DNA of 64,000 nucleotides from NCBI GenBank assembly GCA_007115705.1, contig QXEO01000222.1, positions 62,001 to 126,000 on the forward strand. The letters are read 5' to 3'. The DNA is from Dactylis glomerata. Its lineage: Eukaryota > Streptophyta > Magnoliopsida > Poales > Poaceae. The translations under genes and the position numbers were made by a program. The notes below the pieces were generated by a model. The model saw nothing but the letters and a program-made list of their open reading frames with translations, did no database searches and was not told the origin of the DNA. This document shows, piece after piece, positions 43,257 through 54,072 of the stretch (the first letter of the stretch is position 1; each line of letters opens with the position of its first letter).

Positions 43257-45772
43257 TCTTATATTTACTAATTGGAGGCACCATAGGAAGCACCATGTTA
43301 ATTCTGGAAATCAAGAATATCTAACCGTCTGATTAAAGTAAACGCGTCCGCATCCGTTAGATGAATATTAAGACGCGACGGATCTGCTCCGTCCCTCTCG
43401 CGTGAGTCGTCGTCTCCATGGTCTCCCCCGATTTCTCTTGGAACGAAAAAACAAACTGAAAAATCTGAACGCCATCTGCTCCTAGGTTTGCCCTTCCAGT
43501 AGAGATCTATTTCGCTCCGTCGCCTGGGCTTTCACCACGGTCGTTTCTCCACCTACGCCATCGCCTGCGCCTGCTGCAGTCAATTCCCTCGCCGCAGGCG
43601 TCCTCCTCCCCACTTTCGAGTTGATCGGATGTCAACGACTTTCTCGCTTAGCCGCTCTACATGTATCCTCTACATGTCGGTAGCCCCCAGTGCTGCCGTA
43701 ATTATGTCCATCCTGATGACGCCGCAGCGGGTAATTCTCACTCATATTCGTATAGGCATGAGTGTCGGTATATATATTATCCCGTTTACGCTGGGCGATG
43801 GTGGTTGGATGTTGTGCAGGAACAAAAGGTGCATATTGATGGCACGTGCGTGCTGGATGGTTAGTACTACTCAGCAGCCGTTGAGACTAACGAATGCTAG
43901 CAAGGAGCTTCTTCATTTGCTCTTGACTTATTTCTCTCTGACTTACATATGTGATTTGGCCGGTTAAAAAAGGATCGCTTCTCCTTCCCGTTTATAGCCC
44001 AGGTTGTATCCTAATAATCCCAAGTAACCATTCAGGTAAATATTATATATTTTTTGGCTCAAATAGTATTTAAATCTAATGTTTTTAATAAATATGTAAA
44101 TGATTTTTAGGTCGATTTCAAATGTTATATACATATTTAGCTCCGAATAGGAGAAGCGCCATGCCGGACTGCTGCATGAGGAGACGCATATGATGTCAAG
44201 ATTGTCTTTAATTTGCTGGAACAAGGACCGCTTCCATATTCTCTATGGTATATTTCAGTTACATTTTTTCTCCGCAGTTTGGCCTTTTGAGAGTTTTCTT
44301 CCATTCTAAAGGTTCTTGGTAAGATATGTGTCTAACCTGAAATAAATGAGACTTATGGTAAGTGGTGAGTGGTTTCGTTTTCTAGAGGGTTGGGCATCAC
44401 TTATACCTTTTATGTTCATGTCATTGTTTGGGTTAACATGAGTGAGATTGGTGTACATCAGACATTTTTCTGTTTCATAAATTTATGATGCACAATCTGA
44501 TAGCATCCCTTGCTCAAGCCAGCCATGTAGAAGGTTTGATCTGAGGAGTCGGACAGAAAACATAGAAGAAACGGCAGATGTATATCACATATTTACATCT
44601 AGATTGATATACATCCTGCATGAATTTATAGCACTGCAGATAAGGAAACCTGAAAAAACACTAAGAACTGAACCAAATCATGAATTTATTGATTGCCATA
44701 CATCCTGCATGAATTTATAGCGCACCTTGCAGAAACGTCTGTGTGCTGTAACTTGGTGGAATTATTGGCGTTTACTCCTGACATTGTTCCCCATGACATA
44801 TTATTTCACAAGGTATTACGTTTGGCTATGTGGTATAGTGTTCCATTATGTATGTCGAAATATCCACAGTGATGCGTTGTTGCCCTTACAAACTAAATTT
44901 TATTTGAATATTCTAGAAATGGAAAGGAAAACAATTGTATCATTTAACGATGGTGAAACCAAAGTTTGCTGTAATTAAAACCAAGGAAAATATCAAAAAT
45001 ATCCTCTACTTATTTCTTCTCTTTGGCAAAGATACCTAGGATTTATACCCCCATAACAAATGCAAGATGCCCCTCAAGTTATGTTTTTTTGTGTGGGTGT
45101 AATTTATGGTTTTGTGATAGTACTCTCTCAAACAAACAATGCGCCTATTAGCTTCATTATTGCATACCAATGTTCGTGTTGTATTCTGCTAGCACATGAA
45201 TCCAGTCATCATAACATGTACATGTCTTTTTCTTAAGGTGGTATATATGAAGGAGAAGTGCCTAGAGGTGTTCCTGTTAGGGAACGGAGAGGGAAAACTG
45301 CTATTTTATCTCCCAAAAACATAGATGATCCAGATCACTCAAGAGCCATTCACTTAATTCACAAGTTCTCATGGGCATGATCCATTAATGTTGAGATATT
45401 AATTGCATAAACAACTACTTAATTTCTACTTCTCATTCACGCTTAATTTTTTTTTCCATTTTTCCATTAATGAGTAAATTTGTGGGAAAGCAAAACAATA
45501 TTATTACAATGTTTGGTTATTATAAATTGGAGATTAATCAATTTATAATGTGATTTCACTCTCTTCATCCTCATATTTGATGTTATTATTCCAAAAAACT
45601 AACATAAACTATTATGTGTTTTAGTACTATTTCACATGCATAATTCAACAAAATTTTAAAATATACCAAACACTATAGTTTTAAATATATTTGTTTAATA
45701 AATTTATCAGTATTTAGTATTATCTACAAAATAGAGCAACTAGACCGTGCAGGTGCACGGGTTAACGACTAG
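43257..45772 (+). mobile_element. Non-autonomous Helitron B
   Basis: Starts TCTTATATTTACTAATTGG after an A (43256) and ends CTAG (45769-45772) before a T. A 6-bp hairpin, CCGTGC-AGGT-GCACGG (45745-45760), lies 8 bp before the CTAG. The 5' end is homologous to Helitron A (GGAGGCACCATA.GAAGCACCA.GTTAAT). The interior lacks Rep/helicase. A few short frames near 43629-43967 could be fragments of a captured gene, but I cannot name it. Confidence 0.75.
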
Positions 45773-46025
45773 TGATGGTAGAATGCTGATCCAAAGACAT
45801 AGTAAAGTACACGGTAGACTCGGTCTGAACAAATAACTTAACATGATGGGAGATAAAACAAGGAGGCCACTAGTACGAACATGATCTGGAATTTCCAACA
45901 ATCAACTTAACATGGTGCGGTCAGAGAATATAAGAAAGAGAAGGTTATTAGAAGGTAACGTCTACGTTACGTCTAGGGTTAGGGCTCCGGGCGAAGCCAA
46001 GGGCGACCGCGCGCCGCCACCGACC
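45773..46025 (+). other. Probable 5' UTR of the LINE
   Basis: Lies between Helitron B and the first likely LINE ATG. Contains GTCTAGGGTTAGGGCTCCGG just before the coding region. No other feature seen. Confidence 0.4.
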
Positions 46026-47848
46026 ATGGACGGGAACGCTCCGGTCTACGGTAGTCTATGTGCCTACGGCGATGGGGAGGAGTCTGCCCCGGTTACTATT
46101 CCTTCGAGGGAGAAAGGAGTCCGTGTCCTTCACGACCTGAAGCCAGATCGGATCAGGAAGGGCGTACATAAAAGGCCAGCGCCTGGCGGCCGAGTTTCTG
46201 ACCTAATCAAAGCTTTCGAAAATCCAACGAGAGTTTACGACCCAGGCGTCGATCTGAAACCTAAATCACCGCTTGCGATGTCGTCAATCGATGGTGGGGG
46301 CGATCATGGGGGAACCGCTAAGGATCCTGCCCGCCCGAAGCCACCGACCGGCGATGAACTTGTGCTGATACAATCAGATCATCAACTGGTGGTTGTAGCT
46401 GCAGATGAGAATCTCGATAGTAATTGGGCTGGTGTGGCGGCTGAAGGGAGGAACGGAGGACCAGAGACGATGCTAGAAGGAGAAGTCGATCTTGAAGATG
46501 AGTTCTGCATGGAGGAGGAGGAGGAGGAAGAGGCAGTGGTTGTACCGCCATCGCAGCCTAAGGTATGGCATATGCTTGCACGGTACTATTCGTTGAAGGC
46601 GGCGAACTACTCGCTGCTGCAGAAGCATCTACAGAAAGTCTGGCGTATTCGCACCAAGATGTATTTCAAGCCACTTTAGGAACTGTTAGGTTGTGGGTTC
46701 GGTTTTATGATGTCCCTTGGAATAAGCAAACAAAGGAGTATGGAGAGCTGATTGGATCAAAGTTGGGTAAGGTTGTGGAAGTTGATGTGGATGTGAAGGG
46801 GTTGGAGCTGAACGATCACCTTCGAGTACGGATTGATTGGCCTCTGAAGCAACGCCTGTTGGCCAGGTTTAAAACCAATGTCAAGGGACAAGCTGCGGCG
46901 AGAGTCTACCCCATGCAGTACAAGTGTGTGCCTTACTTCTGTTTCTATTGTGGTTTCATTGGCCACGACAAAGACCAATGCGAGAGGCTAGTGCGTGGAG
47001 CACCATCGCTCGGTTATGACGCTACCTTGCGCTGCTCCCCGAAGCGCAAATATGAAGGCCGATCCATAGCAACCTCTGATGAGCTGGCAGCCAAGCGCAA
47101 CTTGTTCAATACGCCTGCAGGAAGCGTGAACTCATCCACTCTCGGCAAGCCTCGGTACAATGGACGTACTAGCAGGTTTGTAGATGGCTATGATATACCA
47201 CCTGCTGTTGATGCCTACGATGGCTTTGATGCACAGGAACGGAGAACGGATGACGGGGTGGAGAAGGAGCTTGCAGCTACGGTGGACAACCTACAGCTCC
47301 AGCTTGGCCAGCAGGAGACCGATCACACTAGGGGTGGGAGGATGCAAGACAATCTTCAGATGCCGGGTATACCCCAGTACGTGGAAGGTGGAGGCAGTGG
47401 GGCTGTGAACATACAGATCGCGCTAGAGGCTATGAGGTTTATGCAGGAGGCGCCGCTGGCTGCATTTTGGCCCCAGGGATCCTCTTCCGGGCCACACTCC
47501 AGCGACATGATACCTATCATCAGGGGACTAGCACAACTGGATGGATCCAATGGAAGCTCTACTGACGTGACAATGACAGCAGCAGCAGATTCGATCCTTG
47601 GCAAGCGTTTGGCTGAAGAAAATGAGGTACAAGGAGAGAAGCTAGTTTTGTCCCTTGGGCTGGACTATGGTGCACCAGTGGGTGGTACGCAACAGAGGGG
47701 GAAGACCGGTGCGGATGATGGTCAAAGGAACAAGAAGGAGGCAGTGGTGGACAGCGTGGCGGGAAGAACCAGGAGACGGATCGCCACCGGACACACGGCT
47801 TCAGATAACCTGACGAGACCCAATGGCGGGGCTCGTCAGGCGAAATGA
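46026..47848 (+). pseudogene. LINE ORF1 (DUF4283 plus zinc knuckle), internally deleted
   Basis: ORF1 binds the LINE RNA. The first frame (ATG 46026) has an acidic stretch and then the start of DUF4283 (L-A-R-Y-Y-S-L-K-A-A-N...R-I-R-T-K-M-Y), stopping at 46677. The family continues with about 40 residues that are absent here. The sequence resumes in another frame at L-W-V-R-F-Y-D-V-P-W (about 46690), so a deletion with frameshift near 46665-46690 is the likely cause. A CCHC knuckle follows, C-F-Y-C-G-x-I-G-H-D-K-D-Q-C (about 46938-46982), then a long low-complexity tail to the stop at 47846-47848. Confidence 0.8.
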
Positions 47849-50347
47849 ATTGCATATCGTTCAACTGTCGGTGGGCTGGGAATAACCCGACAGTGTGCGA
47901 ACTAGCTACTATTTCCCAAGTGTGGAGTCCTCATTTATTTTTTATTTGTGAAACTAGACAGAGTACAAATAAGATGCGTCATTTACGTCATAGGTTAGGT
48001 TTAAGAGGTTTTGCTGGCTTTAGTAGTATTGGTCGCAGTGGAGGTCTTGCTTTGTTTTGGCATGATCAGTTATCTGTAGAAGTGCAAGAAATAAATGAGA
48101 GATATATTGATGTGTATGTGCATGATTCTCTGTCGGCACCTCAGTGGCGACTTACTTGTGTTTATGGTGAGCCACGAGTTGAGGATAGACCTCGTATGTG
48201 GAATATGTTACGAAACCTTAAAATGACCTCGGATCTCCCGTGGATGGTAGTAGGAGATTTTAATGAAGCGTTGTGGCAGGAGGAACATCTCTCGCGTACT
48301 CCTAGACCAGTTAATCAGATGGAGGCTTTTAGAGAAGTATTGCACGATTGTGATCTCACAGACCTTGGTTTTGCAGGTGTACCGTTTACGTATAATAATG
48401 GACGACAAGGCAATGCAAACGTTCGGGTGCGCCTCGACCGGGCGGTTGCATGTCACCATTGGCGGGAGCAATTTGCAGATACTACTGTGCAGCATCTCAC
48501 TACGCCGATCTCTGACCATTGCCCTATTCTGGTTCAGATAGAACATGAGGTACGTATGCAACCTAGGCAGCCACGCAGGCAGTATGAAATTTTATGGGAA
48601 AGGGAGTCTGAAATTACAGAGAAAATTGCAACAGCGTGGTTTGAGGCGGGTCAAAAAAATAACTTGTCTGATGATGTTATGGCTGGCTTAGACAAGGTTA
48701 TGTCCACGCTTCAATCTTGGAGTAAGAAGAAATTTGGCAATATCTTACAGGAACTACGTAAGGCACGAGCAAGATTAGAGCTGCTACACCTGAATAATGC
48801 GGACCAAAAGGAAATACGACAAGCTACCGATCACATGAACGAGCTCATGTATAAAGAAGAGATGCTTTGGTTACAGCGTTCCCGTGTCAATTGGCTGAAG
48901 GAAGGTGGTCGTAACACGAGGTTCTTCCATCAGGAAGCAGTGTGGCGTGCTCGGAAGAATAAAATCAAGAAGTTAAAAGATAGTCAGGGGGTCTGGAAGG
49001 ACGTGCCTACAGAGATGGAACGAATGGCCACCTCCTATTTCAAGGAGCTTTTTACTAGAGACCCCTCCCTTAATGCCAATCGTGTGTTATCTCTAACGCA
49101 GCACAAAGTCACTAATGAAATGAATGAGTTGTTATGCAGAGACTTCACAGCGGAGGAGATTAGTGATGCGCTGTTCCAGATCGGTCCTTTGAAGGCACCG
49201 GGAGTGGATGGGTTTCCCACATGGTTTTATCAGCATAATTGGGGAACCATCAAAGAAGAGGTAATAAATGCAGTTAAGCTATTCTTTGTCACTGGATAAT
49301 TTCCAGAAGGGGTAAATGACACTGCCATAGTTTTAATCCCTAAGTATGACCAGCCAGAAACTTTGAAGGATTTTAGGCCAATTAGCCTGTGCACTGTGAT
49401 TTATAAGGTGATTGCAAAATGCATGGTAAATCGCCTGCGGCCGATTTTGGGAGAGATTATCTCCATTAATCAAAGTGCCTTTGTGCCAGGGAGATTAATA
49501 ACTGATAATGCTTTGGTAGCTTTTGAATGCTTACATTTCATTGAGCATAACACAAAGGAAAACAAGAACTTTTGTGCGTATAAGTTGGATCTGTCTAAAG
49601 CTTATGATAGGGTGGATTGGGAGTTTCTAAAGAAAGTGATGCAATGGTTGGGCTTCTCTCAGCGATGGGTGGACTGGATAATGTCTTGTGTCACATCGGT
49701 GAGATATCAGGTAAAATTTAATGGAAGCCTCCTGGATTCATTTTCGCCTTCTCGGGGTCGACGACAAGGTGATCCTCTCTCGCCATTCCTATTCCTATTT
49801 GTTGCTGATGGCTTATCGACTTTATTACATCATGAGGTACAAAATAACAATATTGAACCGGTGAAAATCTGTTGCCGCACCCCGGGAATATCTCACTTGT
49901 TATTTGCAGACGATAGTCTGTTGTTTTTTAAAGCAGATGGTGGTCAAGATGCTAAAGTCAAAGAGGTCCTTGATATATATGCATCTAGTACCGGCCAGCT
50001 CATCACTCCAAGCAAATGCTCTATTATGTTTGGGGAGGCTTACCCACTGGTGAGCCGGGCAGAGGTGAAACAGGTGCTGCAAATCCAACAGGAGACCTTT
50101 GAAACAAAATACCTGGGTTTGCCAACTCCGGAAGGGAGAATGAACAGAGGTAAATTCGAGAGTTTGCAAGCTAAACTTGCAAAGTGCCTTGTTGAATGGG
50201 ATGATTCCCATAAGTCTCAAGCAGCCAAGGAAATTCTTATCCAAGCCATTGCTCAATCTATTCCTGTGTACGTGATGAGTGTCTTCAAACTACCCCTGGG
50301 TTTATGTGATGAGCTTACAAAGATGATAAGAAGATATTGGTGGGGAG
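47845..50347 (+). pseudogene. LINE ORF2: AP endonuclease and reverse transcriptase, one nonsense codon, 3' truncated
   Basis: ORF2 nicks the target DNA and copies the LINE RNA. The AP-endonuclease domain comes first, with F-N-C-R near the start, G-D-F-N-E and the C-terminal S-D-H-C-P-I (about residues 1-230). Reverse transcriptase follows, with K-A-P-G-x-D-G, F-R-P-I-S-L, L-D-L-S-K-A-Y-D-R-V-D-W (catalytic Asp), G-R-R-Q-G-D-P-L-S-P and F-A-D-D. TAA at 49297-49299 interrupts the otherwise continuous frame between the K-A-P-G and F-R-P-I motifs. The frame ends at 50348, where the inverted LTR begins, so about 30 codons after that are foreign. Confidence 0.9.
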
Positions 50348-52777
50348 TGATGACCCACAAGTATAGGGGATCGCAACAGTCTACGAGGGAAGTAAAACCC
50401 AAATTTATTGATTTGACACAAGGGGAGCCAAAGAATATTTATAAGCCTTAACAGATGAGTTGTCAATTCAGCTGCACCTGGAAACAGACTTGCTCGCAGT
50501 GGTTTATCAGTAGTAACAGTTTTATAGTGGTGATAGTAGTGAAACAGTAACATCAGTAGTAAAATAAAAGCGGTAATAGTAGCAATAGTAAATAGCAGGA
50601 TAAAATATTGTAGGCATAGGGATGGATATACGGGCGTTGCATGGATAAGATAATTTATGAAATCAGTGAGATATGGGCAATTGCAGATAAATAATGATAA
50701 AGCATCCTAATACTAAACAATCATAGGCATGTGTTCCGTATATAGTCGTACGTGCTCGCAATGAGAAACTTGCACGACATCTTTTGTCCTACCAGCCTGT
50801 TGCAGCAGGGCCTCAAGGGAAACTACTGGTAATTAAGGTACTCCTTTTAATAAAGTATCGGAGTAAAGCATTAACACTCGATGAACACATGTGATCCTCA
50901 CATCATAGCCATCCCCTCCAGTTATCCCAATTTCTGTCACTTTGGGGCCTCGGGTTCCGGACAACAATATGTGTAAACAACTTACAGGTAAGATCATAAA
51001 TAATAAGTATCATCATAAAACAATAACAAGTTCAGATCTGAGATCATGGCACTCGGGCCCATAGTGACAAGCATTAAGCACAACAAGTTGCAACAATGTC
51101 ATAAGCACTAATAAAAGATACTAGGCACTATGCCCTAACAATCTCATAGCAAATTACATGAACATTCTCATCCAATCCCTACCGTCCCCTTCGCCTATAG
51201 CGGGAATTACTCACACATGGATGGGGGAGTCATGGATGGTTGATGGAGAGACGTCGGTGATGATGGTGATGAAGATCTCCTCCAAATCCCCGTCCCGGCA
51301 GGGTGCCAGAACGGAGTTTCTGGTTCTGAATCGCGGTTTCTGATGGCGGCGGCGCAGCGGAAGTCTATCTGGGAAAAACGCCAAACCCCCGCTCCTTTCA
51401 GGTCAGAGGGTATATGTAGGCGGAAGGAGGGGTCGAGGCGATGGCCGAGGCGGCCTCACCATAGGTGGGCGCGGCCAGGGCTGGGCTGCGCCCCCTAGTG
51501 GTGAGCCCAGCTCACTGCCTCTCTTCGTCTCCCCTTTTGGCTCCGTGGGTCTTCTGGCAAAATAGGATTTTTGCGATATTTTTCGGGATTTTTCTTGAAA
51601 GTTGGATTTCTGCACAAAAACGAGACACCAGAGCAATTCTGCTGAAAACAACATTAGTCCGTGTTAGTTGTATTCAAAACACACAAATTAGAGGAGAAAC
51701 AACAGCAAAAGTGTTCGGGAAAGTAGATACGTTTTAGACGTATCAACTCCCCCCAAGCTTAGCTTATTGCTTGTCCTCAAGCAATTCAGTTAACAACTGA
51801 GTGTGATAAAAGAAACTTTGACGAACACATTTGCTTCATAATATGTAAATATTCCCACTATATGATCGAATGCTTAAACAATTCATAGTAAGAAATATGC
51901 AACTAATGTTATCTCATAGTCATGCAAGCTATGAAAGAGTGCCAATATACTAATAACAAGTAATATGAAACATAAGAAGTTGCAAGATTGTAATGCTCAT
52001 AAATGATATGAAAGAGTGGTATCCTGCTTGCCTTTATTTGTGGAGCAAAACATAAATGCTGAGGCACCTCTGAAGTCCAAGGGAAGACTAGAAGTAAAAA
52101 TATCAAAGATACAAGCATCAAAGTTATACCACAATTAACCGTGTTCTGGGACAAACACATTACACTAAGAATAACAGCTATGCTCTCAAGAAGGTGCTTT
52201 AAAGTTAGACGATGAAGACTCAACATAACAGTAAAAGAAAGGCCCTTCGCAGAGGGAAGCAGTGATTTAACATGTGCTAGAGCTTTTCATTTGTAAAACA
52301 GAGATAATTTTTTTTTGAGAAGTGGTTGTTTCATGTCAACGACTGGCAATGGGGACTTGCTATCTTCCATAATAAACAAGTGAGAGCGGTTCTGAGTTCT
52401 TTGAAAATTTGGCACATTGGTGCTCTTTTTATAAAGCTTTGGCACTCCTCCCCACCTTTTTTCATTTCTCAAACCATGGCTAACCGATTCCATCGGGTGC
52501 CCACCAACTTTCACATACCATGGAGGAGTGCTCTTTTTCTTTTCTTTTTTAGACTTAGATTACAATGGTCTGACCAGCTCCCTTGCAAAATTAATGACGA
52601 GCAGATAAAGCTGCCTAGTCGAGTGGTACTCAATTTAATATGGAAGATAGCAATTCCGACCACTATGTCCTCATGAGCTAAAAACAGTGGCACAAAATGA
52701 GAAGTATTTGAAAGTTTGAAAGGTAGCACATGAAAATTTACTTGGAATGGCTTTGAAATACCATGCATAGGAATTTA
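50348..52777 (-). mobile_element. Truncated copy of the Athila-type element, minus strand
   Basis: The 3' LTR 50348-51745 is the reverse complement of the LTR family at 2988 (starts TGATGACCCACAAGTATAGGGG, ends ACGTTTTAGACGTATCA). Then come the inverted polypurine tract (51746-51760) and about 1 kb of 3' internal sequence. It ends at GGAATTTA (52777), which corresponds to about 10050 of the complete copy. It is more diverged than the 2988 copy, and no second LTR or duplication is present. It interrupts the LINE. Confidence 0.85.
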
Positions 52778-53262
52778 CTAGATGGTCCTGGCGCGCTCTG
52801 CCGCGCCCACCTTTGGTCCTTTTGATGATTATTTGCGGCGTATGTTCTGTTTCATTCATAAGCTTGTGGCCTTTTTGTTGATTCGCTGAGCGTAGGGTTT
52901 TGTCAATGATCATTTGTAGCATGCTTTCTATTTCATCCGTAAGTGGTTGGTCTTTTTGCTGGCTCATAGGACTTTATGTGATGGATGCGTCCATACACAC
53001 AAGATTTTTATACAAAACTGATATATTTAGCAAATAAACCGAGACCATACAAAATTTTATACTTCCAAGCAACATGATGTCGATGCATTAGATTAATGAT
53101 AATTTGGTGAAGAAACACTTTTATATGCTTCTCTAAATATGTGAGCCATACTATTCTTCCAAATCGAAAGAACCATGTAGTATATTGTTGTTAAGATCAA
53201 GATGTTTAAATTGGCCTTTTGTACCTTCAGAGTAGGCTTTGTAAATGATTTTTGTATGTTAA
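52778..53262. other. Unclassified region with a divergent 81-bp tandem duplication
   Basis: On the minus strand, 52967 down to about 52790 encodes two copies of Q-Q-K-x-x-x-L-x-x-E-x-E-x-x-x-Q-x-I-I spaced 27 codons apart. The rest (52970-53262) shows nothing recognisable. Confidence 0.4.
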
Positions 53263-53679
53263 CTATGAAGTGCTGACCGTGCCAAGTTCCATGTCTCTCC
53301 TGCGGCCACCGGCCGGCGCCACTGCCCCCTCGTTCGCTCCTGAACTGAGCCCCTCCACGCCCTCTCCCGCCGTGGTGTCGAGCTCCGCGTTGGTCTCGTC
53401 CGTGCAGAAACCAACTGCACCCGACCGCTGCAGCTGGTCCCCCTCACCCGCAAGGACGGCGACCGGGGCCACAACGCCATCGTCCCCTTCCATGCTAAGA
53501 TTAGCCACGCCATCAGATGCCGCTGCATCCAGCTCCGCCTCGGCCTCCTCCACGCGGACGCCGACTAGCACCGTCCGCCGTCGCCAATGCTCCCTCCTCG
53601 ATGGCCTGAAGGATGACGCTCGACATGTCCACGCACCCACTGGAGTCGGGTGCTGCGAGCGGATGCCGCCGTTCACCAT
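53263..53679 (-). CDS. Hypothetical protein with a duplicated 50-residue unit
   Basis: A 138-codon frame whose ATG is 24 bp left of the gypsy LTR at 53703. It contains two diverged copies of a unit with A-E-L-D-x-x-A-x-x-G-V-x-x-L-S...A-P, spaced 50 residues (150 bp) apart. The same region is open on the + strand (53252-53716), so the coding strand is not certain. The sequence is GC-rich, unlike its neighbours, suggesting a host gene or captured exon. I do not recognise the family. Confidence 0.3.
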   Translation of the reverse strand: MVNGGIRSQHPTPVGAWTCRASSFRPSRREHWRRRTVLVGVRVEEAEAELDAAASDGVANLSMEGDDGVVAPVAVLAGEGDQLQRSGAVGFCTDETNAELDTTAGEGVEGLSSGANEGAVAPAGGRRRDMELGTVSTS

Positions 53680-53702
53680 GGTGCACTCCCCTTCACTACC
53701 GG

Positions 53703-54036
53703 TGACAAGGGTATAGTTAATAGAGCCCGTTAGTTGAGTACCCCTAAGGCCCGTATAGCTAGGCCCAATTGTAATGATAGTCGAATACGAGTTCCTATCG
53801 TATGTCGATATTGTAATATATATCGGACCCTACCCGATCCTTGAGACCTGGCCACCTATATAAAGGGACCAGGAGGGGACGGTGTAGGCCAGACTGAAAG
53901 CAAACCAGGTAAAACACCCAAGTTTACTTTCGACGCATACCTATTTCGACTAACTTTACCTTCGAGTTCATCCGACGCCCTATCTCCCCGATCCTAAGTC
54001 CTTCATCTAGGACATTTGTCGAGTTAACCCTTGTCA
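53703..54036 (+). repeat. LTR 1 of the tandem gypsy element
   Basis: 334 bp, with TATA box TATATAAAG at 53857-53865. Ends CCCTTGTCA directly before the primer site. Confidence 0.9.
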
Positions 54037-54037
54037 A

Positions 54038-54056
54038 TTGGCGCCGACCGTGGGGA
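54038..54056 (+). promoter_or_regulatory. Primer-binding site of the Tat-like element
   Basis: TTGGCGCCGACCGTGGGGA, one base after the LTR. An identical site follows the second LTR at 62545. Confidence 0.8.
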
Positions 54057-54072
54057 TCTGGGCGTTGGAATC

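Larger units (their letters stand above)
46026..50347 (+). mobile_element. Plant LINE (L1-type), 3' truncated by an LTR element
   Basis: A non-LTR retrotransposon with ORF1 (46026-47848) and ORF2 (47845-50347) overlapping by ATGA. The RT frame is cut at 50348 by the inverted LTR of a gypsy element, so the RNase H/3' end and poly(A) are missing. ORF1 has a deletion-frameshift and ORF2 one nonsense codon, so the copy is inactive. Confidence 0.85.

Noticed and set aside
43629..43967. Possible captured gene in Helitron B
   Set aside because: Two short frames, no recognisable domain and no splice model that joins them.
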